46,115 nt of DNA from assembly GCA_030744875.1 (NCBI GenBank), contig JASLPR010000089.1:1-46115 (forward strand), given 5' to 3'. How positions within the stretch are numbered: position 1 is the stretch's first letter; every line of letters starts with the position of its first letter. The position numbers and the translations under genes are program-made. The notes beneath the pieces are model-generated. The model did no database searches. It was not told where the DNA came from and was given only the letters and a program-made list of their open reading frames with translations. Source of the stretch: Chloroflexota bacterium (GTDB taxonomy: Bacteria > Chloroflexota > UBA11872 > VXNJ01). This document shows, in pieces, positions 11,980-19,376 of this stretch.

Positions 11980-13116
11980 CTAGACCGGCTCCCCCGCGTG
12001 GCGCGAACAAATCCGCTCCACCAGTTCCCAATTCAGGTCATAGCCCAGCCCCGGCCCCTGGGGCACCGTCATCCGGCTGTTCACGATCGGCTCCACCCCC
12101 ACGTACATGTCCTGCCAGGCCGGATCGCGATCCGGATTCGGGAATGATTCCAGGATCAGCCCGTTACGGACCCCGGCCACGCAGTGGATATGGATCTGCG
12201 GATCGTGGTGCGGGGCCATCATCACGTCGTGCATTTCGGCGTGGGCGGCCACCTTGCGCCATTCGGTGATCCCGCCGGCCTTGGTCGCGTCGAACTGCAT
12301 GATCCGCACCCCGCTGCGCTCGATCATGTCCCGGCACATGTGGCGCGTCATCTCCTGCTCGCCCGAGGCCACCGGCAGAGTCGTGTTTTCGACGATCCGC
12401 CGCAGTCCCTCCACCTGGTCATACCAGTGCACCGGCTCCTCGTACCAGCGGATGTCCATCAGTTCCAGGCCCTTCGCGGCGGCGATCGCGGTCGGCACGT
12501 CCCAGCCCTGGTTGGCGTCCAGCATGATGTCGATCTCCGGGTAGGCGTTCCGCACCGCTTCGACGCGCCGCAGGTCTTCGCCGACCTCCCGGCCCACCTT
12601 CAATTTCACCGCGTCATAGCCATCCTCGTCCACATACACCCCCACCTCGTCCACCAGCCCGGCGATGTCCTTGCCGTCCTCGTAGTAGCCGCCGGTGGCG
12701 TAGGCCGGCAACTCATCGCGGTAGCTGCCCAGCAGCTTCGCCACACTCTTGCCGGTCGCCTTGCCCATCAGGTCCCACAGCGCAATATCAATCCCGGCGA
12801 TGGCGGTCATGATCGACGCCCGGCTCCAGCCCTTCGTCTTCCAGCCCGGGTAGTGGCAGAGGGTGAACATCTCGTCCCAGATGCGCTCGTAGTCAAACGG
12901 ATCGCGCCCGATCACGATCGCCGGCATCGCCTTCGTCAGGATTTCCGCCACCGGCTCCTGCGGCATGCCGTGGCACTGGGCGATCCCCACCACTCCGTCG
13001 TCGGTCGTCAGCCGCACGATGATCTCCATCGCCCCGGGGATCGGCGCCAACGACATCCAGAACTCGCGCACCAGCTTCTCGCTGCGCAGGAAGACCTCGA
13101 TCCGTTCGACCTTCAT
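11980..13116 (-). CDS. Mandelate racemase/muconate lactonizing enzyme family protein
   Basis: Enolase-superfamily enzyme that would abstract a proton alpha to a carboxylate, as in sugar-acid dehydratases and racemases. 378 aa. Catalytic features are complete: Lys171 and Lys173 (KxK in AVKLKVG), metal ligands Asp200 (MLDANQGW), Glu226/227 (YEEP) and Glu253 (ASGEQEM), and the Asp276-His303/304 pair (QFDATKAGG and APHHDPQIH). This is the mandelate-racemase subgroup layout. Its ATG overlaps the TGA of the hydroxyacid dehydrogenase (TGATG at 13114-13118), so the two are translationally coupled and probably share a pathway. The substrate is unknown; a hydroxy or sugar acid is likely. Confidence 0.93.
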   Translation of the reverse strand: MKVERIEVFLRSEKLVREFWMSLAPIPGAMEIIVRLTTDDGVVGIAQCHGMPQEPVAEILTKAMPAIVIGRDPFDYERIWDEMFTLCHYPGWKTKGWSRASIMTAIAGIDIALWDLMGKATGKSVAKLLGSYRDELPAYATGGYYEDGKDIAGLVDEVGVYVDEDGYDAVKLKVGREVGEDLRRVEAVRNAYPEIDIMLDANQGWDVPTAIAAAKGLELMDIRWYEEPVHWYDQVEGLRRIVENTTLPVASGEQEMTRHMCRDMIERSGVRIMQFDATKAGGITEWRKVAAHAEMHDVMMAPHHDPQIHIHCVAGVRNGLILESFPNPDRDPAWQDMYVGVEPIVNSRMTVPQGPGLGYDLNWELVERICSRHAGEPV

Positions 13117-14123
13117 CAGCTTGCCGTCTCTCGCGGCTGCAGTCCGGATCCCGGCAGCACTTTGTGGTTGAACGGGTTGCGCGGCACGATTCCGTTGAAG
13201 ACGTCCGCCACCGCCTGCGCGGCCCGCTGCTCCAATTCCAGCACCGAGCCCTCCGAGCAAAACGCCGCGTGCGGGGTCAGGACGCAATTCTTCGCGCTGC
13301 GCAGCGGGTGGTCGGCCGGGGCCGGCTGGATATCAGTGACATCGATCCCGGCGCCGGCGATCGTGCCGGCGTTCAGCGCGTCGGCCAACGCGTACTCGTC
13401 CACCACCGGCCCGCGGCAGGTGTTGATCAGCAGCGCCGAGTCCTTCATTTGTTCGAGGGCGGCCGCGTCGATCAGGTGATGGGTGTCATCGGTCAGCGGC
13501 ACGTGCAGGGTGATGAAATCCGACTCCGCCACCAGCTCTTCGCGTGACACCAGTTCCATGCCCGCCGGCATGTCCTCCGGTTTCAGGAACGGATCGAACA
13601 CCGCGATTTCCATGCCGAAGGCCGCCGCCCGCTTCGCGGCCTCACGACCGATCTGCCCGAAGCCGGCGATCCCGATCCGCGAGCCCCGCAGCCGCAGCAA
13701 CGGCCGTCCCACCTGCAGGTCCCAGCCGCCTTCCTTGGTGTGCGGATCGTAGCGGTTGATCCCGCGCACCAGCGCCAGCAGCAGCGCCATCGCGTGATCG
13801 GCCACCTCTTCCACACAGTAGTCCGGCACGTAGGCCACCGGGATGCCCAGTTCGGTCGCTACATCGACGGCGATGTTGTCCACGCCGATCCCGTAGCGCG
13901 ACACGATCTGCAGTTTCGGCGAAGCCTTGATGACGGGGCCGGTGGTCAGGGCGAAGCAGGTCAAAATGCCATCCACGTCCTGCGCCAGTTCCACCAGCCG
14001 ATCCTCATCGCCGCGATCGGCCTCGATGACTTTGACGCCCAGCGGCTCCAGGATTGCGCGTTCCGGCCCGGTATCCGGCCAGATGTAGTCGGTGATGAGG
14101 ACTTTGTATTTGTAGTTGGCCAC
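13116..14123 (-). CDS. D-isomer 2-hydroxyacid dehydrogenase family protein with altered catalytic Glu
   Basis: NAD-dependent 2-hydroxyacid dehydrogenase of the phosphoglycerate dehydrogenase/CtBP type, 335 aa. The Rossmann motif GFGQIG is at residues 154-159, the catalytic Arg237 in NTCRGPVVDE and His285 in LTPHAAF. The Glu that normally completes the triad (in DVxxxEP) is Gln266 here (DVTDIQP), encoded by CAG at 13326-13328. It is the first gene of a two-gene operon with the enolase-superfamily enzyme. The start is GTG at 14123; an ATG eight bases upstream is in another frame. A GCTAGGGT box lies about 35 bases upstream. Confidence 0.9.
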   Translation of the reverse strand: MANYKYKVLITDYIWPDTGPERAILEPLGVKVIEADRGDEDRLVELAQDVDGILTCFALTTGPVIKASPKLQIVSRYGIGVDNIAVDVATELGIPVAYVPDYCVEEVADHAMALLLALVRGINRYDPHTKEGGWDLQVGRPLLRLRGSRIGIAGFGQIGREAAKRAAAFGMEIAVFDPFLKPEDMPAGMELVSREELVAESDFITLHVPLTDDTHHLIDAAALEQMKDSALLINTCRGPVVDEYALADALNAGTIAGAGIDVTDIQPAPADHPLRSAKNCVLTPHAAFCSEGSVLELEQRAAQAVADVFNGIVPRNPFNHKVLPGSGLQPRETAS

Positions 14124-14157
14124 GGCTTCATCCGATCTGGTGCAAATGCGGACAACT

Positions 14158-14165
14158 ACCCTAGC
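14158..14165 (-). promoter_or_regulatory. Putative -10 box (GCTAGGGT) of the hydroxyacid dehydrogenase operon
   Basis: On the minus strand GCTAGGGT ends 34 bases before the GTG at 14123 and follows the GCTAnnnT pattern. No clear -35. Confidence 0.35.
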
Positions 14166-14261
14166 CGCGGCCTGCTTCGGTCACAAACGGTCCCCGTCCT
14201 CTCGGCGTGTCCGTTTGCAGCCTGCATCCGCTGCTAGAGCAAAGCGGCCTGTGGCCGGGTG

Positions 14262-14711
14262 CTAGAGCTGCGTCCTGGCGACCCCAATACCCAGCAGCGC
14301 GATCGCCAGCAGCGTCGCCCCCGTCGCCGCCACGATCCAGCTATTCAACGGTTCCCGGAACACCAGGAAGCCGATCCCCACACTCGTCGTCAGGATCGAC
14401 AGCGCGGCGTAAAGGCTGTAGTAGCTCGCGCCGAAGCGGTTGAACAGGAAATTGAATCCCACGAACGTGATCATCAGCCCGACTCCGGTCAGGAACATCC
14501 AGACCCCGCGCGTACGGCCATATTCGGCCACGTCCGGCAGGCCTACCACCGTCGAGTAGATTACCAGGAGCACGAACGCCACGAAGGCCGCCCCGGCCAG
14601 CAGCAGCAAGGGATTCTGTGGCAGATCGGCGCGTTTCTGGGCGTAGATAAACAGCGCGTTCCCGGCCGCCGCCAGCAACGCCAGCAGCAGCGCCGGGCCA
14701 AACGTCCCCAT
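14262..14711 (-). CDS. Small EamA/DMT-like membrane protein
   Basis: 149 aa, almost entirely membrane: four to five hydrophobic helices (about 5-23, 35-56, 66-88, 98-115 and 122-144). The segment RFGASYYSLYAALSILTTSVGIGFLVFREPL resembles the conserved end of an EamA domain, which makes metabolite or drug exporters of the DMT superfamily. Only one EamA unit is present, so it would have to dimerise as small multidrug resistance proteins do. Its ATG follows the recR stop with no gap, so it is expressed as the last gene of the dnaX-ybaB-recR operon. Its cargo is unknown and the link with recombination is probably only positional. Confidence 0.75.
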   Translation of the reverse strand: MGTFGPALLLALLAAAGNALFIYAQKRADLPQNPLLLLAGAAFVAFVLLVIYSTVVGLPDVAEYGRTRGVWMFLTGVGLMITFVGFNFLFNRFGASYYSLYAALSILTTSVGIGFLVFREPLNSWIVAATGATLLAIALLGIGVARTQL

Positions 14712-15314
14712 CTAGAATTCCCGCCGGCCTTCCAGCGCCTGCGCGATGGTCGCCGGGTCCACGTATTCCAGGTCGCCGCCGGTGGCCAAGCCGCGGGCCA
14801 GTCGGGTGAGGCGCACGCCGGTTCCATCCAGCAGGCGGCCGATCTCCAGGGCGGTGGCGTCGCCCTCGAAGGTGGCGTTGGTCGCCACGACGACTTCGGT
14901 GATGCCCTCGTCCTTCACGCGGGCTACCAGTTCATTCAGGCGCAGGTCGTCGGGGCCGATACCTTCCAGCGGCGAAATCGCGCCTTCCAGCACGTGATAG
15001 CGCCCGTTGTAGCCGCCGGAGCGCTCGATCGCCAGCAGGTCCAGGGCGTCCTCGATGGCGCAGATCGTATGCACGTCGCGCTCCTCATCGGTGCAATAGG
15101 GACAGGGGTCGCGGTCGGCATAGTTGAAGCACTTCGAGCACTGCACGATGCCCTGGTTCAGCGCGGCCAGCGCCGCCGCCAGGCTGGCCACCTGCTCCGG
15201 CGGCGACTTCAGCAAGAAGAACGCCAACCGGCTCGCGGTTTTCGGGCCGATGGTGGGCAGCTTGCCCAGTTCCTCGATCAGGCGGCCGATGGGGCCGGGT
15301 ACGCCGTCGATCAC
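14712..15314 (-). CDS. recR: Recombination mediator RecR
   Basis: Ring-forming DNA-binding protein that, with RecO and RecF, loads RecA on gapped DNA. 200 aa, standard length. The order is: an HhH-type N-terminal region (LGKLPTIGPKTASRLAFFLL), the zinc finger with four Cys (CSKCFNYADRDPCPYC), and a Toprim domain containing ICAIEDALDLLAIE and the conserved GxHVLEGxISPLEGIGP-type segment. The start is GTG at 15314 with GGAGG 11 bases upstream, 18 bases after the ybaB stop. Confidence 0.97.
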   Translation of the reverse strand: MIDGVPGPIGRLIEELGKLPTIGPKTASRLAFFLLKSPPEQVASLAAALAALNQGIVQCSKCFNYADRDPCPYCTDEERDVHTICAIEDALDLLAIERSGGYNGRYHVLEGAISPLEGIGPDDLRLNELVARVKDEGITEVVVATNATFEGDATALEIGRLLDGTGVRLTRLARGLATGGDLEYVDPATIAQALEGRREF

Positions 15315-15332
15315 GTCTGCGCGGGCCTCCGG

Positions 15333-15623
15333 CTAGGTCAGCCCGGGAATCTTCAGGCCGCCGGTCAGAGCGCCGAGTTTTTCCCCGGCCAGCGCCTGTG
15401 ACTCGGCCAGGGCCTCGTTCACCGCCGCCGCCACTAGGTCCTCCAGCATCTCCACATCCTCCGGGTCCACCGCCTCCGGATCGACCTTGATCGCGCGGAT
15501 TTTCTGGTCGCCGGTAATCGTCACCGTCACCACGCCGCCGCCGCTGCTGACCTCCAGGGTCTGCTCGGCCAGCTCGGCCTGAATCTTCTCCATCTGCTTC
15601 TGCATCTTGCGCATCATCTGCAT
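15333..15623 (-). CDS. ybaB: YbaB/EbfC family nucleoid-associated protein
   Basis: Small dimeric DNA-binding protein, 96 aa, nearly always encoded between dnaX and recR. The N-terminal helix is rich in Met, Gln and Lys (MQMMRKMQKQMEKIQAEL). It is followed by the family signature VSSGGGVVTVTITGD and a C-terminal helix ending in a Gly-rich tail. ATG at 15623 has a GAGG element a few bases upstream. It starts 29 bases after the dnaX stop. Confidence 0.95.
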   Translation of the reverse strand: MQMMRKMQKQMEKIQAELAEQTLEVSSGGGVVTVTITGDQKIRAIKVDPEAVDPEDVEMLEDLVAAAVNEALAESQALAGEKLGALTGGLKIPGLT

Positions 15624-15652
15624 GGCTGCCTCGATCTCATTGGTTTTGGGAG

Positions 15653-17413
15653 CTACTCGTCGTCGACTAATTCGGCCCCGTAGATGGTAACCGCCGCTTG
15701 GATCAGCGTATCCGTGCGCGGGTCGCCGTCCACGACCTTCGGTGTCGCGTCGCCGGACGAGATGCGGATTCGCACCGGCTTACCTAGCACCTTGGCCACG
15801 ATTTGGCTCACCCGTTCCTTGCTTTCGGCGCGCACCAGCGAATCGTAATGGCTCGCGAACTTCGGCGTCAGCACCAGCGTGCCATCCTCGTCGTGCCAGC
15901 GGCCGTTGGACACATAGGGTTCATATGCGGGGCTCCAGGTGCGCAGTGCATCGCGCAGCTGGTCGCCGCGGGCCGCCAGTTCGGCGGCCAGCGCCCCGCT
16001 CTGGGTCGCCGCCTCCGCCGCCGGCTCCCCCGCTGGCTCCCCCGGTTTCTTCATACCTTCAGCCTGGTCCGCTTCCGCTCCGGCATCTGCCGCCGCCTCA
16101 GCCGGTCTTGTGGCATCCACCGCTGTCGCCGTCGCCGTCGCCGTCGGCGCCGCGCCTGCCTCCGCATCCGCTGCACCGGGCGCACTCGCCGGCGGCTCGG
16201 CCGGCGGCTCAGCCGCTTTCGTTGCATCCACCACCGGCGTGGGCGTCGTCGGTGCCGCCGGGGCGGGAGAAGCCGGGGCGGATGGAGCCACCGGAGCCGC
16301 CGCCCCGTCGCCGGCCATCATCAGGCATGCGTGCACCAGCGCCAATTCCAGTTCCAGTTGCGCCGACTGCCCGGCGCGGCCGAACGAGCCGCTCTCGCCC
16401 AGCAGTTCCAGGCAGCGCACCAGTTGCCCCAGACCGAAGCGTTCCGCCACCGGCTCCATGGCTTCGATCTCGCCCTCGGCGAAGTTCATTTCGTTCTGAT
16501 CACGGCGGCCGGTTTTGACCAGCATCAGCGCGCGGAAATAGTCCACCAGTTCCTGCTGCATGCTCGCCGGGTTATGGCCGTCCTGCACCGCCTGGTTCAC
16601 CCGTCGCATGGCCTCGCCGGAGTCCCCGGCGGCGATCGCCGCGGCCAGCGCCTCCGAAGCCTCGGTGCCGGTCAGTCCCAGCATGTCGCGAACATCCTGC
16701 TCGGTCAGCGACTCCTCGACGAACGCGATCGCCTGGTCCAGCAGGCCGATGGCGTCGCGCAGGCTGCCGTCGGCGTTGCGCGCGATCAGGTGCAGCGCCT
16801 CCACCGCCACCACCATCCCCTCCCCGTCCGCGATCGGCCCCAGCGCCTCCACCGTGTCCGCATGGGTGTGCCGTCTAAAGCGCAGGTGCTGGCAGCGCGA
16901 GCGGATCGTCGCCAGGACGCGGTGCGGATCGGTCGTCGCCAGGATAAAGATCGCGTGATCGGGCGGTTCCTCCAGTGTTTTCAGGAAGGCGTTGTAGGCC
17001 GAGCGCGACAACTGGTGCACCTCGTCGATGATGTACACCTTGAAGCGTGCCGTCGAAGGCCGAAAGCGCACCTTCTCGCGCAGGTCGCGGATGTCATCCA
17101 CGCTGGTATTGCTGGCGGCGTCGATCTCGATCAGGTCAATAAAGCTCGCCGAGCCCACCTGCAGGCAGTTCGCGCAGCGATTACAGGGTTCCGGCTGAAT
17201 ACCTTCCAGGCAGTTGATAGCCTTCGCCAGCAGGCGCGCCACCGTCGTCTTGCCGGTGCCGCGCTCGCCCGAAAACAGGTAGGCGTGGCTCACCCGGTTG
17301 TGCGCCAGCGAGTTCTGCAGAATGCGCACGATGTGCTTCTGCCCGACCACCTCGGAAAAGAGCTGTGGTCGATACTTGTTATAGAGGGCCTGAAAACCCT
17401 CCGTTTCGCTCAT
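15653..17413 (-). CDS. dnaX: DNA polymerase III subunit gamma/tau
   Basis: Clamp-loader ATPase of the replisome, 586 aa. AAA+ features: Walker A GERGTGKT at residues 49-56, zinc-binding Cys68, Cys77, Cys80 and Cys83, Walker B IIDEVHQLS around 128-136, and the SRC motif at 172-174. After the collar domain a Pro/Ala/Thr-rich linker of roughly 100 residues (about 370-475) leads to a C-terminal tau-like region. No slippery A-run suitable for programmed gamma frameshifting was seen. ATG at 17413 is chosen: GGAGG lies 10 bases upstream, whereas a TTG 24 bases earlier falls inside the SRP RNA terminator. The order SRP RNA-dnaX-ybaB-recR matches that in Bacillus. Confidence 0.96.
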   Translation of the reverse strand: MSETEGFQALYNKYRPQLFSEVVGQKHIVRILQNSLAHNRVSHAYLFSGERGTGKTTVARLLAKAINCLEGIQPEPCNRCANCLQVGSASFIDLIEIDAASNTSVDDIRDLREKVRFRPSTARFKVYIIDEVHQLSRSAYNAFLKTLEEPPDHAIFILATTDPHRVLATIRSRCQHLRFRRHTHADTVEALGPIADGEGMVVAVEALHLIARNADGSLRDAIGLLDQAIAFVEESLTEQDVRDMLGLTGTEASEALAAAIAAGDSGEAMRRVNQAVQDGHNPASMQQELVDYFRALMLVKTGRRDQNEMNFAEGEIEAMEPVAERFGLGQLVRCLELLGESGSFGRAGQSAQLELELALVHACLMMAGDGAAAPVAPSAPASPAPAAPTTPTPVVDATKAAEPPAEPPASAPGAADAEAGAAPTATATATAVDATRPAEAAADAGAEADQAEGMKKPGEPAGEPAAEAATQSGALAAELAARGDQLRDALRTWSPAYEPYVSNGRWHDEDGTLVLTPKFASHYDSLVRAESKERVSQIVAKVLGKPVRIRISSGDATPKVVDGDPRTDTLIQAAVTIYGAELVDDE

Positions 17414-17435
17414 CGGTCGCGGCCTCCGCACCAAC

Positions 17436-17452
17436 AAAAAAAGCGGCCGTGC
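17436..17452 (-). terminator. Terminator of the SRP RNA
   Basis: The 3' strand of the SRP RNA closing helix (GCACGGCCGC in transcript sense) runs directly into seven U residues (17436-17442). dnaX translation starts 23 bases further on, so dnaX must be reached by readthrough or by its own promoter inside the RNA gene. Confidence 0.6.
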
Positions 17453-17713
17453 ACCCGCCGTCGAACAGTGATCCCCGCCTTACCCGAACACCAGAACTCA
17501 AGCCAGGCTGGCCCGCGGCACCCGAGAGTGACTCCTTACCGCTGCTTCCTTCCGGACCTGACGGGGTTCGGAGTTTCCCGTCGCACGGGACCCGACCTTC
17601 AACGTTCTTGTGGACTGGCAGAATCGACGATCAACCGACCTCGGGCGGGAGTTCAGCCCCGCTAAAGCGGATTGCGGGTACAGGGCACCGCTGGCTCCCC
17701 GCCTAGCACGGCC
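17443..17713 (-). ncRNA. ffs: Signal recognition particle RNA, long form with Alu domain
   Basis: About 271 nt, scaffold of the SRP that targets nascent membrane proteins with Ffh. The S-domain hairpin carries the invariant GTCAGGTCCGGAAGGAAGCAGC on the minus strand (17541-17562). Upstream of it lies an Alu domain like that of Bacillus scRNA: AGCGGTGCCCTGTA and CGCAATCCGCT blocks near the 5' end. The 5' end GGCCGTGC (17706-17713) pairs with GCACGGCC at the 3' end (17445-17452), closing the molecule. Most Gram-negative bacteria keep only the short 4.5S form. The promoter and terminator both fit these ends to within a base or two. Confidence 0.93.
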
Positions 17714-17719
17714 ACATCG

Positions 17720-17748
17720 ATGGTATTAGCGCTAGTCATGGCCGTCAA
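17720..17748 (-). promoter_or_regulatory. Promoter of the SRP RNA gene
   Basis: On the minus strand, -35 TTGACG (17743-17748) and -10 TACCAT (17720-17725) are 17 bases apart. Initiation seven bases downstream falls exactly on the 5' end (17713) deduced from base pairing. Confidence 0.7.
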
Positions 17749-17787
17749 TCGAACGCGCCAAATCCCGCCGAAGCCCGCGATCCACAT

Positions 17788-17795
17788 GCTAGATT
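17788..17795 (+). promoter_or_regulatory. Putative -10 box (GCTAGATT) before the Tat lipoprotein gene
   Basis: GCTAGATT ends 21 bases before the ATG at 17817 and matches the recurring GCTAnnnT pattern. Confidence 0.4.
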
Positions 17796-17816
17796 GACGG
17801 TTGGAGGGGATGCCCC

Positions 17817-18530
17817 ATGGCCGCCGTTTCCGACTCGACCAGCCGCCGATTCCTGCGTTTGAGTGCGCTCCTGCCGGCCACCGTTCTCGCCGGCGCCGCC
17901 ACCGGCTGTACCTCTGGCGACCAACCCGAGCCCGCCGCCCCCGTCACCCCGATCGCCGCCGGGGCACCCGCCGCGCCTCCTCTTGTCATTACCGCAACCG
18001 CTCGGGCGACGCTGACCCCGATGCCGGCTGTCGACATAACCATCCGCTGGAACGGACTCGATCCGCAGGGCCAGGCCGCCGCCCGCGACTTCGCCGCCGC
18101 AGTGCTGGCTTGCGACCGTATCAACATCACTCCCGACTTCAGCGACTGGGTCAGGCCTTCCGGCCAGAAGGTCGTCGAGATGTACATCGACAAATACATG
18201 GGCTACAAGCTGACCAAATCGCCCGCCTCCGTCTACACCGTGCTCGAACGCCTCAGCGATCTCGATGCGAACCTCGCCATCAACGCCGAGTCGCGCCGTT
18301 CCATGCCCTGCCGGGTGGCGATGGAGAGTCACCCGATCTTCGCTCGCTCGCCGTGGCGCGAGTTCGCCGCCGGCACGCGGTATGCGGTTCCGCAACCGAC
18401 GGTCGACGAGCACTTCGACTGGTACCCGCGGCTGGGCCCCTGGATCGACACCGCCGCCAGCGGCCGGATCACGGTCGCCGAGGCGCTGGCCGGCATCGGC
18501 AGCGGCCTTACCGGCGCGGCCACCAACTAG
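17817..18530 (+). CDS. Tat-dependent lipoprotein, possibly related to ABC solute-binding proteins
   Basis: 237 aa. The N-terminus has a twin-arginine motif (SRRFLRLSALL) and then a lipobox (AGAATGC, Cys about residue 31), so the protein should be exported folded and lipid-anchored. A Pro/Ala-rich tether (about 35-70) precedes a globular domain. The C-terminal part (ESHPIF ... ARSPWREF and a final helix TVAEALAGIGSGL) resembles the end of family 1 extracellular sugar-binding proteins, but the protein is too short to be a full one. It could be a remnant or a different fold. No permease genes lie nearby. ATG at 17817 has GGAGGGG seven bases upstream. Confidence 0.75.
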   Translation: MAAVSDSTSRRFLRLSALLPATVLAGAATGCTSGDQPEPAAPVTPIAAGAPAAPPLVITATARATLTPMPAVDITIRWNGLDPQGQAAARDFAAAVLACDRINITPDFSDWVRPSGQKVVEMYIDKYMGYKLTKSPASVYTVLERLSDLDANLAINAESRRSMPCRVAMESHPIFARSPWREFAAGTRYAVPQPTVDEHFDWYPRLGPWIDTAASGRITVAEALAGIGSGLTGAATN

Positions 18531-18590
18531 CCGCCTGCTTTCTCCGTCGTAAACTCGTCGGACCCAATCCCCGCCGCCGGAGGAGTTGCC

Positions 18591-19295
18591 ATGAGAATGT
18601 AGGACAAGGTAGTCGTCATCCCCGGAGTCGGCGGCGGCATGGGCACGGCGGTCGCCTGTCGCGCCGGGCCGCTGGAGGATCTGGCCAAACAGACCCGCAA
18701 GGACGGCGGCGAAGCCGCGATCTTCACGGCTGATGCGGCCACCGAAGAGGGCGCCAACGCCATGATCCAGGCGGCGGTGGACCAGTACGGCCGCATCGAC
18801 GCGCTCTACTCCAACCTTGGCGACTACGCCCACGGCGAGCTGGCCTCGCACGAGACCAGGCCCGATGAGTGGGACTATCTGCTAAACGTGAACCTGCGAG
18901 CCCACTACCTGACGGCCCGCGCCGCCATCACTCAGATGCTCACTCAGGAGCCGAGCGGCGAATCGATCGTGCTCGCCGTCGCCTCCCGGGATGTGGTGCA
19001 GAGTGCCAACGTCGGCTACGCGACCGCCAAGGCCGGGCTGTACGAGTTCACCCGCCGCCCCGCCCGCGAATACCGCGACGCCAACATCCGCATCAATTGC
19101 ATCGCTCCGGGGCAGATCGGCGGCGACCCGCCGCCGGAAGGCCCGCTCGGCAGCCCGCCCCCCGGGATCCACCGCCCGGCCACCAGCCTCGATGTCGGCT
19201 ACGCCGGGCTCTACCTGCTGTCCGACGAGAGCAACTGAATCACCGGCCAGGTGCTGCCGGTCGACGGCGGCCGCGAGTTGTTCCCCGACGGCTAG
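18591..19295 (+). pseudogene. Short-chain dehydrogenase/reductase, broken
   Basis: Homology to SDR enzymes runs over the whole span: DKVVVIPGVGGGMGTAVA (cofactor region), a Tyr-Lys pair in GYATAKAGL and the C-terminal signature ITGQVLPVDGG. An AGGAG site and ATG at 18591 are intact, but codon 4 is TAG (18600-18602) and TGA (19236-19238) replaces the usual Trp before ITGQ. Part of the Rossmann fold between GMGTAVA and CRAGPLEDLAK appears deleted in frame. The Asn-Asn-Ala-Gly motif has decayed to SNLG. Four independent defects make a functional gene very unlikely. Confidence 0.88.
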
Positions 19296-19339
19296 CCCGC
19301 TGCCCAACCGCCCCGCCTGCGCCCCGCGCTTCCATCGCG

Positions 19340-19347
19340 GCTACACT
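19340..19347 (+). promoter_or_regulatory. Putative -10 box (GCTACACT) of the Gfo/Idh/MocA-aldolase operon
   Basis: GCTACACTGT lies 29 bases before the ATG at 19377; TACACTGT recurs at 10513 and 41375 ahead of other plus-strand genes. Confidence 0.4.
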
Positions 19348-19376
19348 GTGCGGACTCTCAACCCACCGGAGGCAGC

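Noticed and set aside
14150-14262. A tRNA or small RNA between the hydroxyacid dehydrogenase and EamA-like genes
   Set aside because: Only a weak CAAACGG/CCGTTTG inverted repeat with a 20-base loop was found; no cloverleaf can be drawn.
15803-17665. A 620-codon open frame antisense to dnaX and the SRP RNA
   Set aside because: Same shadow effect; it runs through the SRP RNA and has an Arg/His-rich composition without motifs.
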